Positions 36,011 to 46,549 of a stretch of 64,000 nucleotides of DNA are shown here, piece after piece. Under the pieces are notes generated by a model. The model was given only the letters and a program-made list of their open reading frames with translations, was not told the DNA's origin and searched no databases. Positions within the stretch are counted from its first letter, which is position 1. Every line of letters starts with the position of its first letter. The stretch is from Eulemur rufifrons (lineage: Eukaryota; Chordata; Mammalia; Primates; Lemuridae): assembly GCF_041146395.1 (NCBI RefSeq), contig NC_090989.1, forward strand, positions 283,246,343 through 283,310,342, written 5' to 3'. Position numbers and translations under genes: made by a program.

Positions 36011-37270
36011 AACAAGCCCTTTCATTAATTTTTTGGGCGGTGTTGAGAGAACAATACCTTCTATGTTTTCATACCAGCAGATAAAGTGCTACTATTTAGA
36101 TTTCTTGCCTGATTTTCCAATGCAAACATATCTCAAGCTGGGCAAACCTGCTGTCTGACCACCCAAATTCTGAGCAACAGATAAAATAAGGGTGACTCCT
36201 CCCATAGGAAGACCCTCTCCCCTATGCGGAGACTTGGGTGGAGAGTATCAAACACTAACTGCCAGGGCTGTGTCCTTTGCCCCGTCCCCATTCCTATTCT
36301 ACTAGGACTTTAGGGGTGCTCTGACCCCAGGAGGACCTACCCCAGAAGACTAGACACCTCTTAAAACCTGGCCTCTCTCCACTCTTTGCATTAAGTGAAA
36401 TGGACCCCTGGCCCCGCTCCCTAGGAAGGGAGAGGAGCTCTTTAGGTGTGACTCTGCTAGGTCTTAAGAATTAGAAAGAAAATCCTAACCACCTCCCACC
36501 AACCGATTATACAGACCCAGGACCCACTCTTGGCCAAGGGACCCCAGAGGAACCTTAAAAACTGAGTTTCTGGCCAGGACGGGACGGGAGGTTGGACGTG
36601 TCCGGTCATACCCGTCCCTTTTGCAGTCCAGACACAGCAACCGACAGACATTAGAGATCACGAGACTGATGGAACGAACCCTTTGTGGCAAATTATAAAG
36701 AGGACCTAAGGCCATGTGAGGCCAGGGTTAAGTCACGCACCCCTACATTTAAAGAATAAACTATGTTCTAACTGCCACCGGGCTTTTCTTTTTCTCTAGC
36801 AGCTAAGTAAGCCCTGGCCTGCAGATAGCGATGTTGAAACAATTGCAGCTCCACCGCCAGACGCTGACACCCCCCGGTTCCACAGCTTTGACTGCGCAAG
36901 AAACTGATTTTAGTAACTTTCTCCTGATAAGAGAGCGCGACCGTGGGCTGGCGCTGGCTGGTTTGTGGAGGCTGCGGAGTGCCTTCATGTCCCTGCTTCA
37001 CCTTTTGACATGTAGGCCCTAATTTTAATGCATCTAAATATTAGTCTCCACTCCAAAGTAAACATAAGACACGTTTGTTCAATACACATGCTTTAGGACT
37101 CTGCCTTGTAAATATTCATACTCCTCCTACAACCTGTTAAATATTAATATGTATACTCGGCCAACCCATTCAACATAAAAACTTCTGTTCCATGCTTCCT
37201 CTCTCAAAGTGCCTGCCTCAGGTTTGGGCTGGAGGTCCGCTTCCCAGCCTGCAGGTTATGACCCTTTGTA
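36010..37270 (+). mobile_element. Possible LTR-derived region
   Basis: Two LTR-like layouts are visible: AATAAA near 36,757 after 'caaattataaagagg', and further on a 'cataaaaacttctg' TATA-like block near 37,180 followed by a U5-like 'cctcaggtttgggctgg'. No viral internal sequence or clear terminal repeats were found. Family and borders are unknown. Confidence 0.3.
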
Positions 37271-37279
37271 AGAAAATTT

Positions 37280-38490
37280 CCTTCGAATTTATGAAGACCT
37301 CTTCTTTTTTATGGACAGTCGTAATACTTACGGCTTTGCAAAGAGCTTGATTTAGTAACACACTGTCCACCCGAGAGTCTGCAGGGTGGGCACACATTTG
37401 TTTATCCAGCAGCGACTCTGGGGATGTATTCCGGTGACACAGCTGCACTGTCAGGCCTGGACTCGCAGGGGCACCAGGAGACGGCTGCAGACACACAGGC
37501 AGCCACCCCTCCCGGACAACTGCTGTCTGCAGCCCCCTCCCACAGGTGGAACCTGGGAACAGTGGGCCTTGGCCTCTTCCCTAAAACAAACAGGGCAGCG
37601 TGGGGTTCAGAAGCAAGAGCTTTCAGGCCACACGGCACACGGGCAGTTCGGGGGACGCACTCACCAGTGCATCCAGGTTTACGTCCAGTCTGAGAAAACA
37701 AGGAACGTGCAAACGGGATCATTCTTCAACCGATTCTTACAGGTACCAAGTTATTGCTGGAAGCAGGAAAAGAGGAGGTTCAGGGACAATTTCAATCAGC
37801 ATGAGAACAAAGGCTGGAGGAAACCCCTACGTGCTCCAGGTAGGGCTCCACACTAATGGGCCTGTTTTAACCTTGTCAGGAGGGCCCTTTGGTTACTTTA
37901 AACAAGCCTCCCCTGGTGGCAACAAAGCCCAACCCCTAGGGCATCAGTACAGGGCCATTCTGGGCAGTTTCAGAGTCCTCCCCACCAGGGACACACCATT
38001 CTCTTTACAGAAACTGAAAACGGACCAAGTGTCCCGTAAAGAGGAAGGGAGATCCCGGGGTGTTCTCCTTCGTAAGTGAATAACCCCCAGTGCCCAGAGG
38101 CCGATAGGCCGTGTGCCAACTGCTTTGTATGTCGACAGAACGCCCTACGTGCGTGTATGTGTGGAACATGCTAACCAGAGCTGATGAGTGTTACGGGTGC
38201 CATGTCCCTCCACTTTGGGAGGTCGTCCTTCCTGGGGCGGCAGCGGCTCTGGCCTGCAGTGCTGTGTGGAGCGTTGGTGCGGAGGATGCGGGAAGACGGG
38301 GGAAGGTGTGAAGGGTCCTAGGTCTGGGGGACAGAGAGGGGACGTGGCCTCCCAGTGGTGGGTGTGTGGGGCAGGGCACTAAACTCGCTGCAGTCAAGGC
38401 TCTTGCCCATGAAGGCCCCAGAACGACGGGGTTCTCCTGCCAACACCCCGCAGAGACTCCACTCGGAGACTCTGCAGAACACAAACTCCA
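37280..38490. other. Intergenic, 3' flank of PPP1R26
   Basis: Unique-looking sequence. Frames at 37,386-37,856 and 37,600-38,079 (plus) have no recognisable domain. No gene called. Confidence 0.35.
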
Positions 38491-38516
38491 TAAACTGACT
38501 CACGGATAGTGGCTGA

Positions 38517-38522
38517 TTTATT
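38517..38522 (-). terminator. PPP1R26: PPP1R26 distal poly(A) signal AATAAA
   Basis: Canonical AATAAA on the minus strand, preceded by a T-rich run and 1.6 kb from the stop codon. Confidence 0.5.
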
Positions 38523-39394
38523 AGTATTAAAAAAAAAACAGTTCTTATATACAAAACAAGCCGATTTTTCTTTTTGAGGGTTAAAAGCACTCTTTAAAAA
38601 ATTAAAGCATGGATTACATGGAATTGTTTTTCCCAGAAGCACTTAAGTGTATGAATATGCCACAGTGATGACACCAAATGACAGCAAGAGGGCACTGGAC
38701 AGTCATGGGGCGTGCGGGGCCCGATTGTCACAGCTCCCAACCCCGGAGATGCCGACTGTGGATGTTGGGTGGCACGTGCCCACATCTGGGTACAGAAGCA
38801 AATTACTGCTAAAACCCAGGTGCACGTGTGGGCAATCGTTTGTGTTGGAATACCAACAGAATTCAGCTACACAATAAACGCTGTTCACAGCTAAATCAGG
38901 ACGTTGACTCGTAAACTCAGGCAACCGATGACAGTTTGCTGGACAATCACAATGTAAACGTTGTGACCCATCAGTGCCCGGCACAGCTTCTGTCTCTAGA
39001 GCAGCCATGGGCACCGAGGTGACCTCAGAGCAGAAGGCACAGGATGTCAGGCAGCACTGCTCAGCCTAAGTGCGAGGACCAGAGGCCACTGCCTCTTACC
39101 AAGCCTCGGTGTAGGAAAAAGTCCCTTCCCATTCTGCCCCAGGGAGGGAGGTGCACAGAAAGCCACCAAAGCTTGGCTCTGTCGTCTGGGCATCCCTCGG
39201 ACTGGGCTCCAATTCCTGCGGGCAGCTATGGGAGGTTTATTCCCAGTCACCAGGCTTTGCCTATCAGTCCCAAGGTGTTTGGGGACCAAAACTAACACAA
39301 CTCTAAGCAATGCTTATTTGTGTGCATAAATCAAGAAAAGAGAAATTCAGAAACAGGATTAAAAATGAAGAACGGGAACTCCCATATAAAAAGG

Positions 39395-39400
39395 TTTATT
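39395..39400 (-). terminator. PPP1R26: PPP1R26 proximal poly(A) signal AATAAA
   Basis: AATAAA on the minus strand 0.72 kb from the stop codon, a candidate for a shorter 3' UTR. Confidence 0.4.
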
Positions 39401-40121
39401 TAGACGTTAGAATCATCTAGTGACTGAACAGACATTGCCGACTGGGGCTCAGGGCCGAGCGGCAGAGCTATGGCTGCAGGGCTGTGCCCGGCTTCTGCAC
39501 CCAGCGGGGCGGCCCAGCCCGCCTGCTGCCGCCGTTGTGCTTCGAAACATTTTCCCAACTGAAGGCTTTGACTGCAGTTTTCAGAAGACAAGCTCTGGCC
39601 TCAAGGGACTGCGGTGGGGGGTCTTTTGTACAAAAAGTGCTGTCCCAGGAGCTTCCCAATAGACACCTTTGGGCATTTCAGCGATTCCCAGGGAGGTGAC
39701 CGCTGCCTTCCTCAGCTCGAACTGCAGGTACAGCTGGACGTCTTCCCAGCCAGCAAGCGTCACTCTCAGAGTCTCTCTGAACCTGGCTGTGATGAAGAAC
39801 CAAATGTTTGCTAATCTAAGACTTGTAAGCAGACCACAGAAAACTGCAGTTAGGAACGCCCTACAAAAGTCAACGACAATATTTTCCAAAAATATTTTTT
39901 ACAGCACTTTAAATAATTTACAAAAAGCTACAAAAATCAAATTTACCAGGACACATCTGTTAAATAAAAACATCGTTTCGTGTTAGTGTACATATATACA
40001 AGGCTATGTATACAGACTCCATTTTCTCTGCCTTTGCTCCCAAGCATCACCTAAGCCCACGCACAGATACACGCACGTACACACCGCTTTCCACAAATGC
40101 GACAAAACCCAGGAAGCTTAC

Positions 40122-43100
40122 TCACAACTTGAGGGCTTTGCCCTTCACTACTGAGCGGCCACCACCATCCTCCATGGAGGTGTCACTGAAGTCACTGGCG
40201 TCACTGCCCAGGGCCTCCTGGTCCTGGTCATCCCTGTCCCTTCGTCGATACCTCAGGTCTAAAATGTTTTCCTCCGGGCCCGAGCTCCTCCTGTCGTGCA
40301 AATCGAGCCCCGCCTGCGCCTTCCTGCAGGGCCAGGGCCCGCTGTCCTTCACCAGCAGGTGTGGGCTCCCGAACACAGGGCTGGGCCCGGCCTGGGCCTC
40401 CCGGAAGGCCGAGAAGGACGGGCCCTGTAGAGGCAGCCCCGGGTGGGGGCTGAAGAGGCCGGCGGGCTTGGCGCCCCAGGGCACACTCTTTCCAAAGTGG
40501 AAAAGCTGGGTGGACATCAAAGGGGAGAAGCCCGCAAAGGGCAGGCTGGGGGGGCCCCTGGGGGGACCCTCAGGCCCCTTCTCTCTCTCACTCCCCAGGG
40601 CCCCTCTCCACACCGAGTCTCTGCCATCCGAGTTCAGCGCCCAAGGGCTGGGCAGCCTGCTCTGGTGGGCAAAGTCGCTCCAAGGGAGGGTGAGGTCAGC
40701 CTGGGGCCGAGTGTCCCTCTCGGCTCCCGAGCTGGGAGTCAGGAGGCTCCGGCTCCCGTAACTCACATGAAAGGTCCCCCCGGCCCCTCCCGCCTCGGTG
40801 CTGGCTTTGGCACAGCTGGGCAGCTGACCAAAAGCACTTTCGGCAGCAGCAGGCTCTGCCCCGCGCGGGCTCTGGTCTTTGTGGACATAAACGTTTCTCC
40901 TACTCGCTGGAGACCCCTTGGCAGAGACATTTCCACCAGTGCTCCTGGGCAGCACCAGGTCACATCTGGCTGGAGCAGCAGGGCCCTTCCCGCCCTGGCT
41001 GAAGAGGCTGGCTGCACTCTGGGCTCCAGCTCTCTCTGTGCCCCGCAGTCCTTGGGCCGGCTGGGGGGCCCCCTTGGCCCTCTGGCTCCGAGTGCACATG
41101 CCGGGCTGCACGGCCGGCTCCTTCCTGCACGGCCCCTCTGGCCTGGCTGGGCCGCCTGTGCCGAGAGCGGTGGGACCCTCTGCTTGAATTTCCGAACTGC
41201 TCACTGACTCCTTGGCCTTTTCTGCCAAAAACTTCCTAATCTCTAGTTCGATGCTATCGTCGCTGTCCACGGAACTGCTGTCATCGGACGGGGAGCTGGG
41301 GCAGGGAGCTGGGCCCTGGTGATCACCCGGGAGCAGAGTCCCTTCGGCGGCATTTCTCCTTAACTGGAAGGCCGGGGCCACATCCTGGTCCCCAGCACCC
41401 TCCGGCTTGGCTCTCTCTGTCACACCGCCAAAGACGCTCAGAGGTTTTTTCACAGGGCTCTCTCCGCTGTCTCTCTTGGACTTGGAGAGGCAGCTTTTCA
41501 GCACTTGCGGGTTTTTGTCTTTCCAGTCTCTCCGGAACCCACCTAGCTTATCCAAGAACTGCGTCTCGGTGGTGCTGAACCTGACCTTCTTCTTGCACAC
41601 AGCCCTGGGGTCCTTGCACCTCTTCTTAAGCTTTCGCTTGGACCTTAACAAGTCTTTAATGGCCGTGTCGAGGTCCTCGTCGCTGTCCAGTGAGCTGCTC
41701 TTGTCCTCAGAGCTCTCTTTTTCATCCACACCCTTCGTCTCGACTGTCTTGCGGTGGCCCTGTGGCATGTGTGCAGCACCGGGCGCCGTGGCCTGGCCTT
41801 CCCTCCCGGGGGCCTCACTGGCTTTGCCCTGGCCGGGCAGGTCTTGTCCGCTGTAGCCGGACTCTGCTTTCCCCGCGCTGTGGTCAGCATCCTGGCCACC
41901 CTCTTTCACCACGTCCCTCGTCTTCTTGGGTGTGGATGGCCTTAAAGTGTGGCCGCCGCCTCTACGTTTCCTTCTGCAGCTCAGCGACAGGCCTGGTGTC
42001 TTAGGGACAGGGGCCCTGGGGCCACCAGTCTGGCTGTTGGGGCCTGGTGGTTCCAGCGGGCCCTGTGTGGCCTGAGGGCCGCTTTCGGCCCTGGCCAGCA
42101 AGCTCCCTGACTGCGCCTTGAGGGCCAGAAATGTCCGGATTTCCTGCTCTATGCTGTCATCACTGTCCACAGAGCTGCTGTCGCCGCCAGAGCAGGAAGG
42201 CACGTTGGGGGAGTAGAAGAGTGGGCTCGCAGACAGTGACCTGTCACCGTCCTCCACGGGGGCTGGCAGGATCGTCTTGGAAATGTCCAGGATCGCCTCG
42301 GCACACATCAGCTCAGCGGACGTGTCTGCCCGGCATGAGGACCGTTCCACAAACTCGCTTCTGGAAGCTGTGCTTACCGCGGGGGGAGCTTTGGTTTCCT
42401 TCGGTAGCGTGGAGGGAGGGTCAGCGTCAAGGTCCCCCGGGCTGGGGTCTGTAGGCTTCGTGGCCACTGGCTTCCTCTTGCTTGGTGTTTTCCTGTGGGT
42501 GTCGGGCAAGGCACTTTTCGTGGCGCTGCTTGTGCTGTCCGAGGGCGGGTCGGGCCTCTTTTCCTCCCGGCGCTGGGCTCTCTGAGGCGGGTCCCCGCCG
42601 GCCTCCTTCCTCGTCTTCTCCAGCTGGTATAGCTGGATGGCCGCCTCGATGCCGTCGTCGCTGCTGGAGTCAGACGCCTCGGGCACCAGGGCCGCGCTCC
42701 TGACTCGCTTTCCCCGCCTTGTGGCGCCAACGTTCCTCTTAACCCCGCTTTTACTCTGTGTGGCTTCTGCAGGGCGGCAGGGGGCGGCTGCCTTGGGGGC
42801 TGCTGGCTTTGTGCTGCCCACGCTCTCTGGCCCGGCCGTGACCTTAGACCTGAGGCTCCTGGGCTGTGTGTTCGCCTTGGCTAACCTGGGGGGTTTGCGG
42901 AACACAAACTCCTTATAGGCTCCTGCCAGATCTTGCCGATGCGCCCCCTTAATGGTCGGCTCTTTGCTGGATTTAAATGGTGATTTGGCTGAATTTCCAT
43001 TTGGATCTAGTTTTTTATCCACAGACCCGTCACACTTTTGGGTTTCATGCTGTCTTTTCTCATTCAGAAACTGCTCTATTTCTGCTCTGATGCTCTGTTC

Positions 43101-43766
43101 AAAGGAGTCGTCGCTGCTCACGCTAACAGGGGAGGCAGAGCCTTGGTCCTTGCTAGCTCCCACTTGGATGCCAGGGACACCACCTGAGCCAGGTGCAAGT
43201 TTTGGGGCACACAGGGCAGTTGGGATGCTGCTGTGAGCAGGTTCTGGTTTGCATCTACTGCCCCCACCTGTGGCCCCGGAAGGCTGGGCCCCACCAGGCT
43301 GGGACCCGCCGGACACGGGCTGTGTGGCTCCGCTCTTCGCCTTCAGATACTCCTGGATGGCCTCTTCGATGTCTCGGTCCACTGAATCGTCACTGTCCGA
43401 ATCCAGGGCCAAGGGACCAAAGCCTGCAGCCTCCTCCTCCCCCATGGGGTCAAAATTAGTGGCAAGACCACAGGCAGCAAATGGAGGCTGCTCTTTGCAT
43501 GTGGTGGGACTGGCGGCCAGCCTGGCGTCTCGGCATCTCTCTGCCCTCTGGCTTCTCGATGGCGCGCGCTCATGGTTCATGCCCAGAGCAGCCTCGTCGC
43601 GCTGCAGCGAGCTGATGATCATCTGCACTTTGGCACTCACGGAAGCTCTCTCGACGCCCTCTTTCGACTCCGAGAAGCACCCGGGAAACCTAAAGCTCCC
43701 CGGTGGGCCAAAGGCCTCCCATTTGGACTGGAGAGCAACCACTGGAGGGGCGTTCATGAGAAACAT
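40122..43766 (-). CDS. PPP1R26: Protein phosphatase 1 regulatory subunit 26
   Basis: Nucleolar-type regulator that binds and inhibits PP1 (human KIAA0649). A single coding exon encodes 1,214 aa; the human protein is about 1,209. The start is the MFLMNAPPVVALQSKWEAFG methionine at 43,766, which matches the family N-terminus. The frame is open 27 codons further up to an ATG at 43,847, but an acceptor (ctcctcccag) ends at 43,829, so that ATG is intronic. The PP1-docking RVxF-type motif K727-V-R-F730 is present within a basic stretch (KKRCKDPRAVCKKKVRFSTT). Six copies of an acidic SxDSDDSIExEI..FL..K unit begin near residues 122, 217, 366, 530, 690 and 830. The rest is Ser/Pro/Gly-rich and probably disordered. 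It ends KGKALKL; the stop overlaps a good splice-donor sequence. Non-coding 5' exons are expected toward the CpG island at 46.6-47.9 kb. Confidence 0.95.
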   Translation of the reverse strand: MFLMNAPPVVALQSKWEAFGPPGSFRFPGCFSESKEGVERASVSAKVQMIISSLQRDEAALGMNHERAPSRSQRAERCRDARLAASPTTCKEQPPFAACGLATNFDPMGEEEAAGFGPLALDSDSDDSVDRDIEEAIQEYLKAKSGATQPVSGGSQPGGAQPSGATGGGSRCKPEPAHSSIPTALCAPKLAPGSGGVPGIQVGASKDQGSASPVSVSSDDSFEQSIRAEIEQFLNEKRQHETQKCDGSVDKKLDPNGNSAKSPFKSSKEPTIKGAHRQDLAGAYKEFVFRKPPRLAKANTQPRSLRSKVTAGPESVGSTKPAAPKAAAPCRPAEATQSKSGVKRNVGATRRGKRVRSAALVPEASDSSSDDGIEAAIQLYQLEKTRKEAGGDPPQRAQRREEKRPDPPSDSTSSATKSALPDTHRKTPSKRKPVATKPTDPSPGDLDADPPSTLPKETKAPPAVSTASRSEFVERSSCRADTSAELMCAEAILDISKTILPAPVEDGDRSLSASPLFYSPNVPSCSGGDSSSVDSDDSIEQEIRTFLALKAQSGSLLARAESGPQATQGPLEPPGPNSQTGGPRAPVPKTPGLSLSCRRKRRGGGHTLRPSTPKKTRDVVKEGGQDADHSAGKAESGYSGQDLPGQGKASEAPGREGQATAPGAAHMPQGHRKTVETKGVDEKESSEDKSSSLDSDEDLDTAIKDLLRSKRKLKKRCKDPRAVCKKKVRFSTTETQFLDKLGGFRRDWKDKNPQVLKSCLSKSKRDSGESPVKKPLSVFGGVTERAKPEGAGDQDVAPAFQLRRNAAEGTLLPGDHQGPAPCPSSPSDDSSSVDSDDSIELEIRKFLAEKAKESVSSSEIQAEGPTALGTGGPARPEGPCRKEPAVQPGMCTRSQRAKGAPQPAQGLRGTERAGAQSAASLFSQGGKGPAAPARCDLVLPRSTGGNVSAKGSPASRRNVYVHKDQSPRGAEPAAAESAFGQLPSCAKASTEAGGAGGTFHVSYGSRSLLTPSSGAERDTRPQADLTLPWSDFAHQSRLPSPWALNSDGRDSVWRGALGSEREKGPEGPPRGPPSLPFAGFSPLMSTQLFHFGKSVPWGAKPAGLFSPHPGLPLQGPSFSAFREAQAGPSPVFGSPHLLVKDSGPWPCRKAQAGLDLHDRRSSGPEENILDLRYRRRDRDDQDQEALGSDASDFSDTSMEDGGGRSVVKGKALKL

Positions 43767-43828
43767 TCTAGCAGGCGGGGAGGGACGCACAGAGAGGCAA
43801 TGCTTTCCTATGCTGCTGGTGTCACATC
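43767..43828 (-). other. PPP1R26: PPP1R26 5' UTR part of the coding exon
   Basis: On the minus strand an acceptor (tttctctcctcccag) ends at 43,829. The following 62 bases to the ATG are untranslated. The start context is ctagaATGT with A at -3. Confidence 0.7.
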
Positions 43829-43929
43829 CTGGGAGGAGAGAAAGCACATGGGCATGATGCGTCTAATGAATCAGCTTGATCGTTAACACTGTGTGAGGCC
43901 ACGGAGGAACAGCATGCTGGGGTTACGGA

Positions 43930-44095
43930 GCCGAGACAGTGGGTAAGAACCCGCCGTCCAGCTAGTTGGGCATCCCTGGGCAAGTTACTCATGCTTCCTG
44001 GGCCTCAGTTTACTCAGACATAAAATGGACAGTTTACTCCTTTCCGCCCAGGGCTGCTGTACAGATTCAGTAAGGAAATGTCCCATGCCACCCAG
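43930..44095 (-). repeat. MIR SINE fragment
   Basis: 'catccctgggcaagttactcatgcttcctgggcctcagtttactcagacataaaatgg' is the MIR core read in its antisense form. It lies in the PPP1R26 5' intron. Confidence 0.7.
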
Positions 44096-44099
44096 CACT

Positions 44100-46540
44100 G
44101 TGTCTACACACCCGTCACCTCCCTGTCCCTGCCTTTCTTAGTCTGGGCTTCCTTCCACCTTCTCTGTGAGAGGAGAACAGAGGTTTGATTTACCTCGAAA
44201 GGTTGCCAAGCAGTGCCCATGAGATGAAGTCTGCAAACGCTTCTTCGTAGGTCAAAAAGAACGACTACTATGAATCCAGCATTAGCAAGACTTCGCGGGT
44301 AGGTTCATTCTTCAAAAGACCAACAAGCTCCTGGAATAAAAAGTTGCACGATGTGAGCAACTCAGAAATTATTTCCCCAAACATCTGAAAGACATGTTTT
44401 TACTAAAGCCTTTTCATGTTAAAGTGTGGAATGTCTATTTGCCAGATGGTCTCATGGGGCCGTAGCATTATTTTTTAGCTAACTAACATAGAAGTTGTCC
44501 CAAACACAGTCATGTGCCCCTTTCATCCTGTGCTTCCGTATCACAGCCAGGTGTGGCTGCTCAGGAGAACCGCTGAGCTAGTCTTGGGAACATTCTCAAG
44601 ACCTGTTCACAAACAGCCCTTGTAGGCCAGGCCCGAGGACCGCCACTGCAGGAGGAACATAAACACGGCACACAGAAAAGTATGTCATACAGCCGATAAT
44701 TCTTAACACGTTGCTTGGATCCCCTCCCACCTATCCCCCCAAATTGGAGTGGAAAGCAGTTCAAATGCAAGAGGAGAGCCCTGCAAGGCTATGGACACAG
44801 GAAACTGAAGTCCCCTCAGCAATAGTGAGGCTACTGCCACCCTTGGGACCTCAGTGGGTGGGCTGCCACTGGCCTGTGCGCTTGCTTTGCCGCTGTTGCG
44901 GGTCCTTCTCTACCAGGAGTGTTCTCCACTTAACCCAGAGCTTCCTTTCTGGCAGGCACACAATCTGGTGTCACCATGCCACCCAGACACAGGTATGCCC
45001 TAACGGTGGAACCAGCAGTTAACCAGAGGGTGTGACAAATTCAGAAGCAAGTCATTTGCTATTACCAATTTGTGTTCTAAAAGCAAAACTAAGATGGAAG
45101 AATTTATTGCAATTACTTGAAATTCTCTTCGAATCCAGGTTCACTGTGATGTTCCAAACGCTGCAGGGCTTAGGTCTTCATCGCTCCACTTACACACCAA
45201 AGTGTCCTTTGCCTGCTTTTTAAAAAGACTTTTGACTAGCAGAATTAAAGAGAATCAGAGGCATCTAATTAGAGGCTGGAGGTGAAGTTCATATTTTTTT
45301 GGCAAGAAATATCATTAGCTTAAGGGCTCAAAGATAAATTTTGAAAGCATATAGTCTTACCCTGAGACCAAATATATTTAACCACAGCTAATTTACAGGT
45401 ATCCTGGACAGCAGATCTGATGCTGAAACGATGGGGTGGGGGTGGGGTATGCGAAGCTCACCAGTTCTCAGAATCAGGCAACCGGCCACAGCTGTGACTT
45501 CCTCCAGGAAGTCACCTGCAGTGGAGGGGAGGGGCTCTTCCACCAGCTAGAGGACCCTGCTCACCTTAATTATTCAAATTGCCTCGGCAAAATTACAGAA
45601 ACTACAAAACATTTGCATGAGCCTTGGGCTGTGAAGAGCCTAAATCGAGACTATTAACTCTTTAAGCAGCCACACTACCTTAAAAAGAGGCCCGGGGCAA
45701 ACAAGAACCGATTTTCACATTGGGTGGCAAAGTTGCGGGGAGGGAGCTCCCCTGAGGAGTAACACTCTCATCTCCATTAAACACGTTTACAGCCTTTAAA
45801 TGACTGCAGACAGAGGCTGGACTTCTAGTGAACAGTTTTTTCAACTATCAAATTACTTAGCCCGAGAATGAGATTAAAAAATGGGGTGGGGGGGAGAGTG
45901 TCCCAGAGACAGATTGCAGCTTTGAAACAATCAACTACATGAGGTCAATCATTCTGGAAAACTCCCCTACACTGTACTGAAGTGTGGGCCCACGCCAGGG
46001 GCTCAGGCTTTGTCAAACTGCTGTCCTGCACCCAGAGGGCCTCCAGAATAAGGTCTTGAGAATGGCTGTGGGGACACCTAGCATCTGTATCCCAAAGCCA
46101 CAAGGTGCTACAACAATTTAAGTGGTGGAGGGCACCTGGGCATCTTCTCAGTCTCCACACCAACCTCCTGAGGAGAACAAAACCACACTCAAACCCTCGT
46201 CACCTTAACAGCATGGTCACCTTCGAGAAATGCCCCCAGATACATTTCTCCATTTACCAAAAAGCAGTTCAGCTCGTGTTCTTACCTCCCAGATGGGGGT
46301 TCCCCCCCAGGGTGAGGGGAGGCCAGGGTCTGCATGCCAGGGAGGAGGAGCAGCGGTCCAGGAGGGAGGAGGGCCCTCTCCAGCCAACCTGAAGTGGGCG
46401 TGGGCTAGAATTCAGTTCCTAGCCTGCCAGAAGCTGAGATTTTACAATATCACAAGCTTCTCCAGCAAAGCTGTAACGCCTTTCCTGTGTCTGCAGACTG
46501 GCAAGGTGAGACCCTCACAGCTGCCCCCGCTCTCAGCTTC
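44100..46540. other. PPP1R26 5' intron, no coding exon recognised
   Basis: Sequence between the coding exon acceptor and the CpG island. Non-coding first or second exons of PPP1R26 may lie here but have no signal I can fix by eye. No coding frame with support on either strand. Confidence 0.4.
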
Positions 46541-46549
46541 CACTCCTGA

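Larger units (their letters stand above)
38500..40121 (-). other. PPP1R26: PPP1R26 3' UTR
   Basis: About 1.6 kb from the stop codon to the farther AATAAA. The first 250 bases past the stop on the minus strand are AT-rich, with TTTATT/ATTTA-type stretches around 39,870-39,990 that could act in mRNA stability. Two candidate poly(A) signals are listed separately. The extent is inferred from these signals. Confidence 0.5.

Noticed and set aside
43767..43847. Upstream in-frame ATG giving a 1,241-residue PPP1R26
   Set aside because: A clear splice acceptor ends at 43,829, so the upstream ATG is intronic. The family N-terminus (MFLMNA..) starts at 43,766.
40006..43857. Several plus-strand frames of 150-250 codons
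   Set aside because: They are antisense shadows of the PPP1R26 coding exon.
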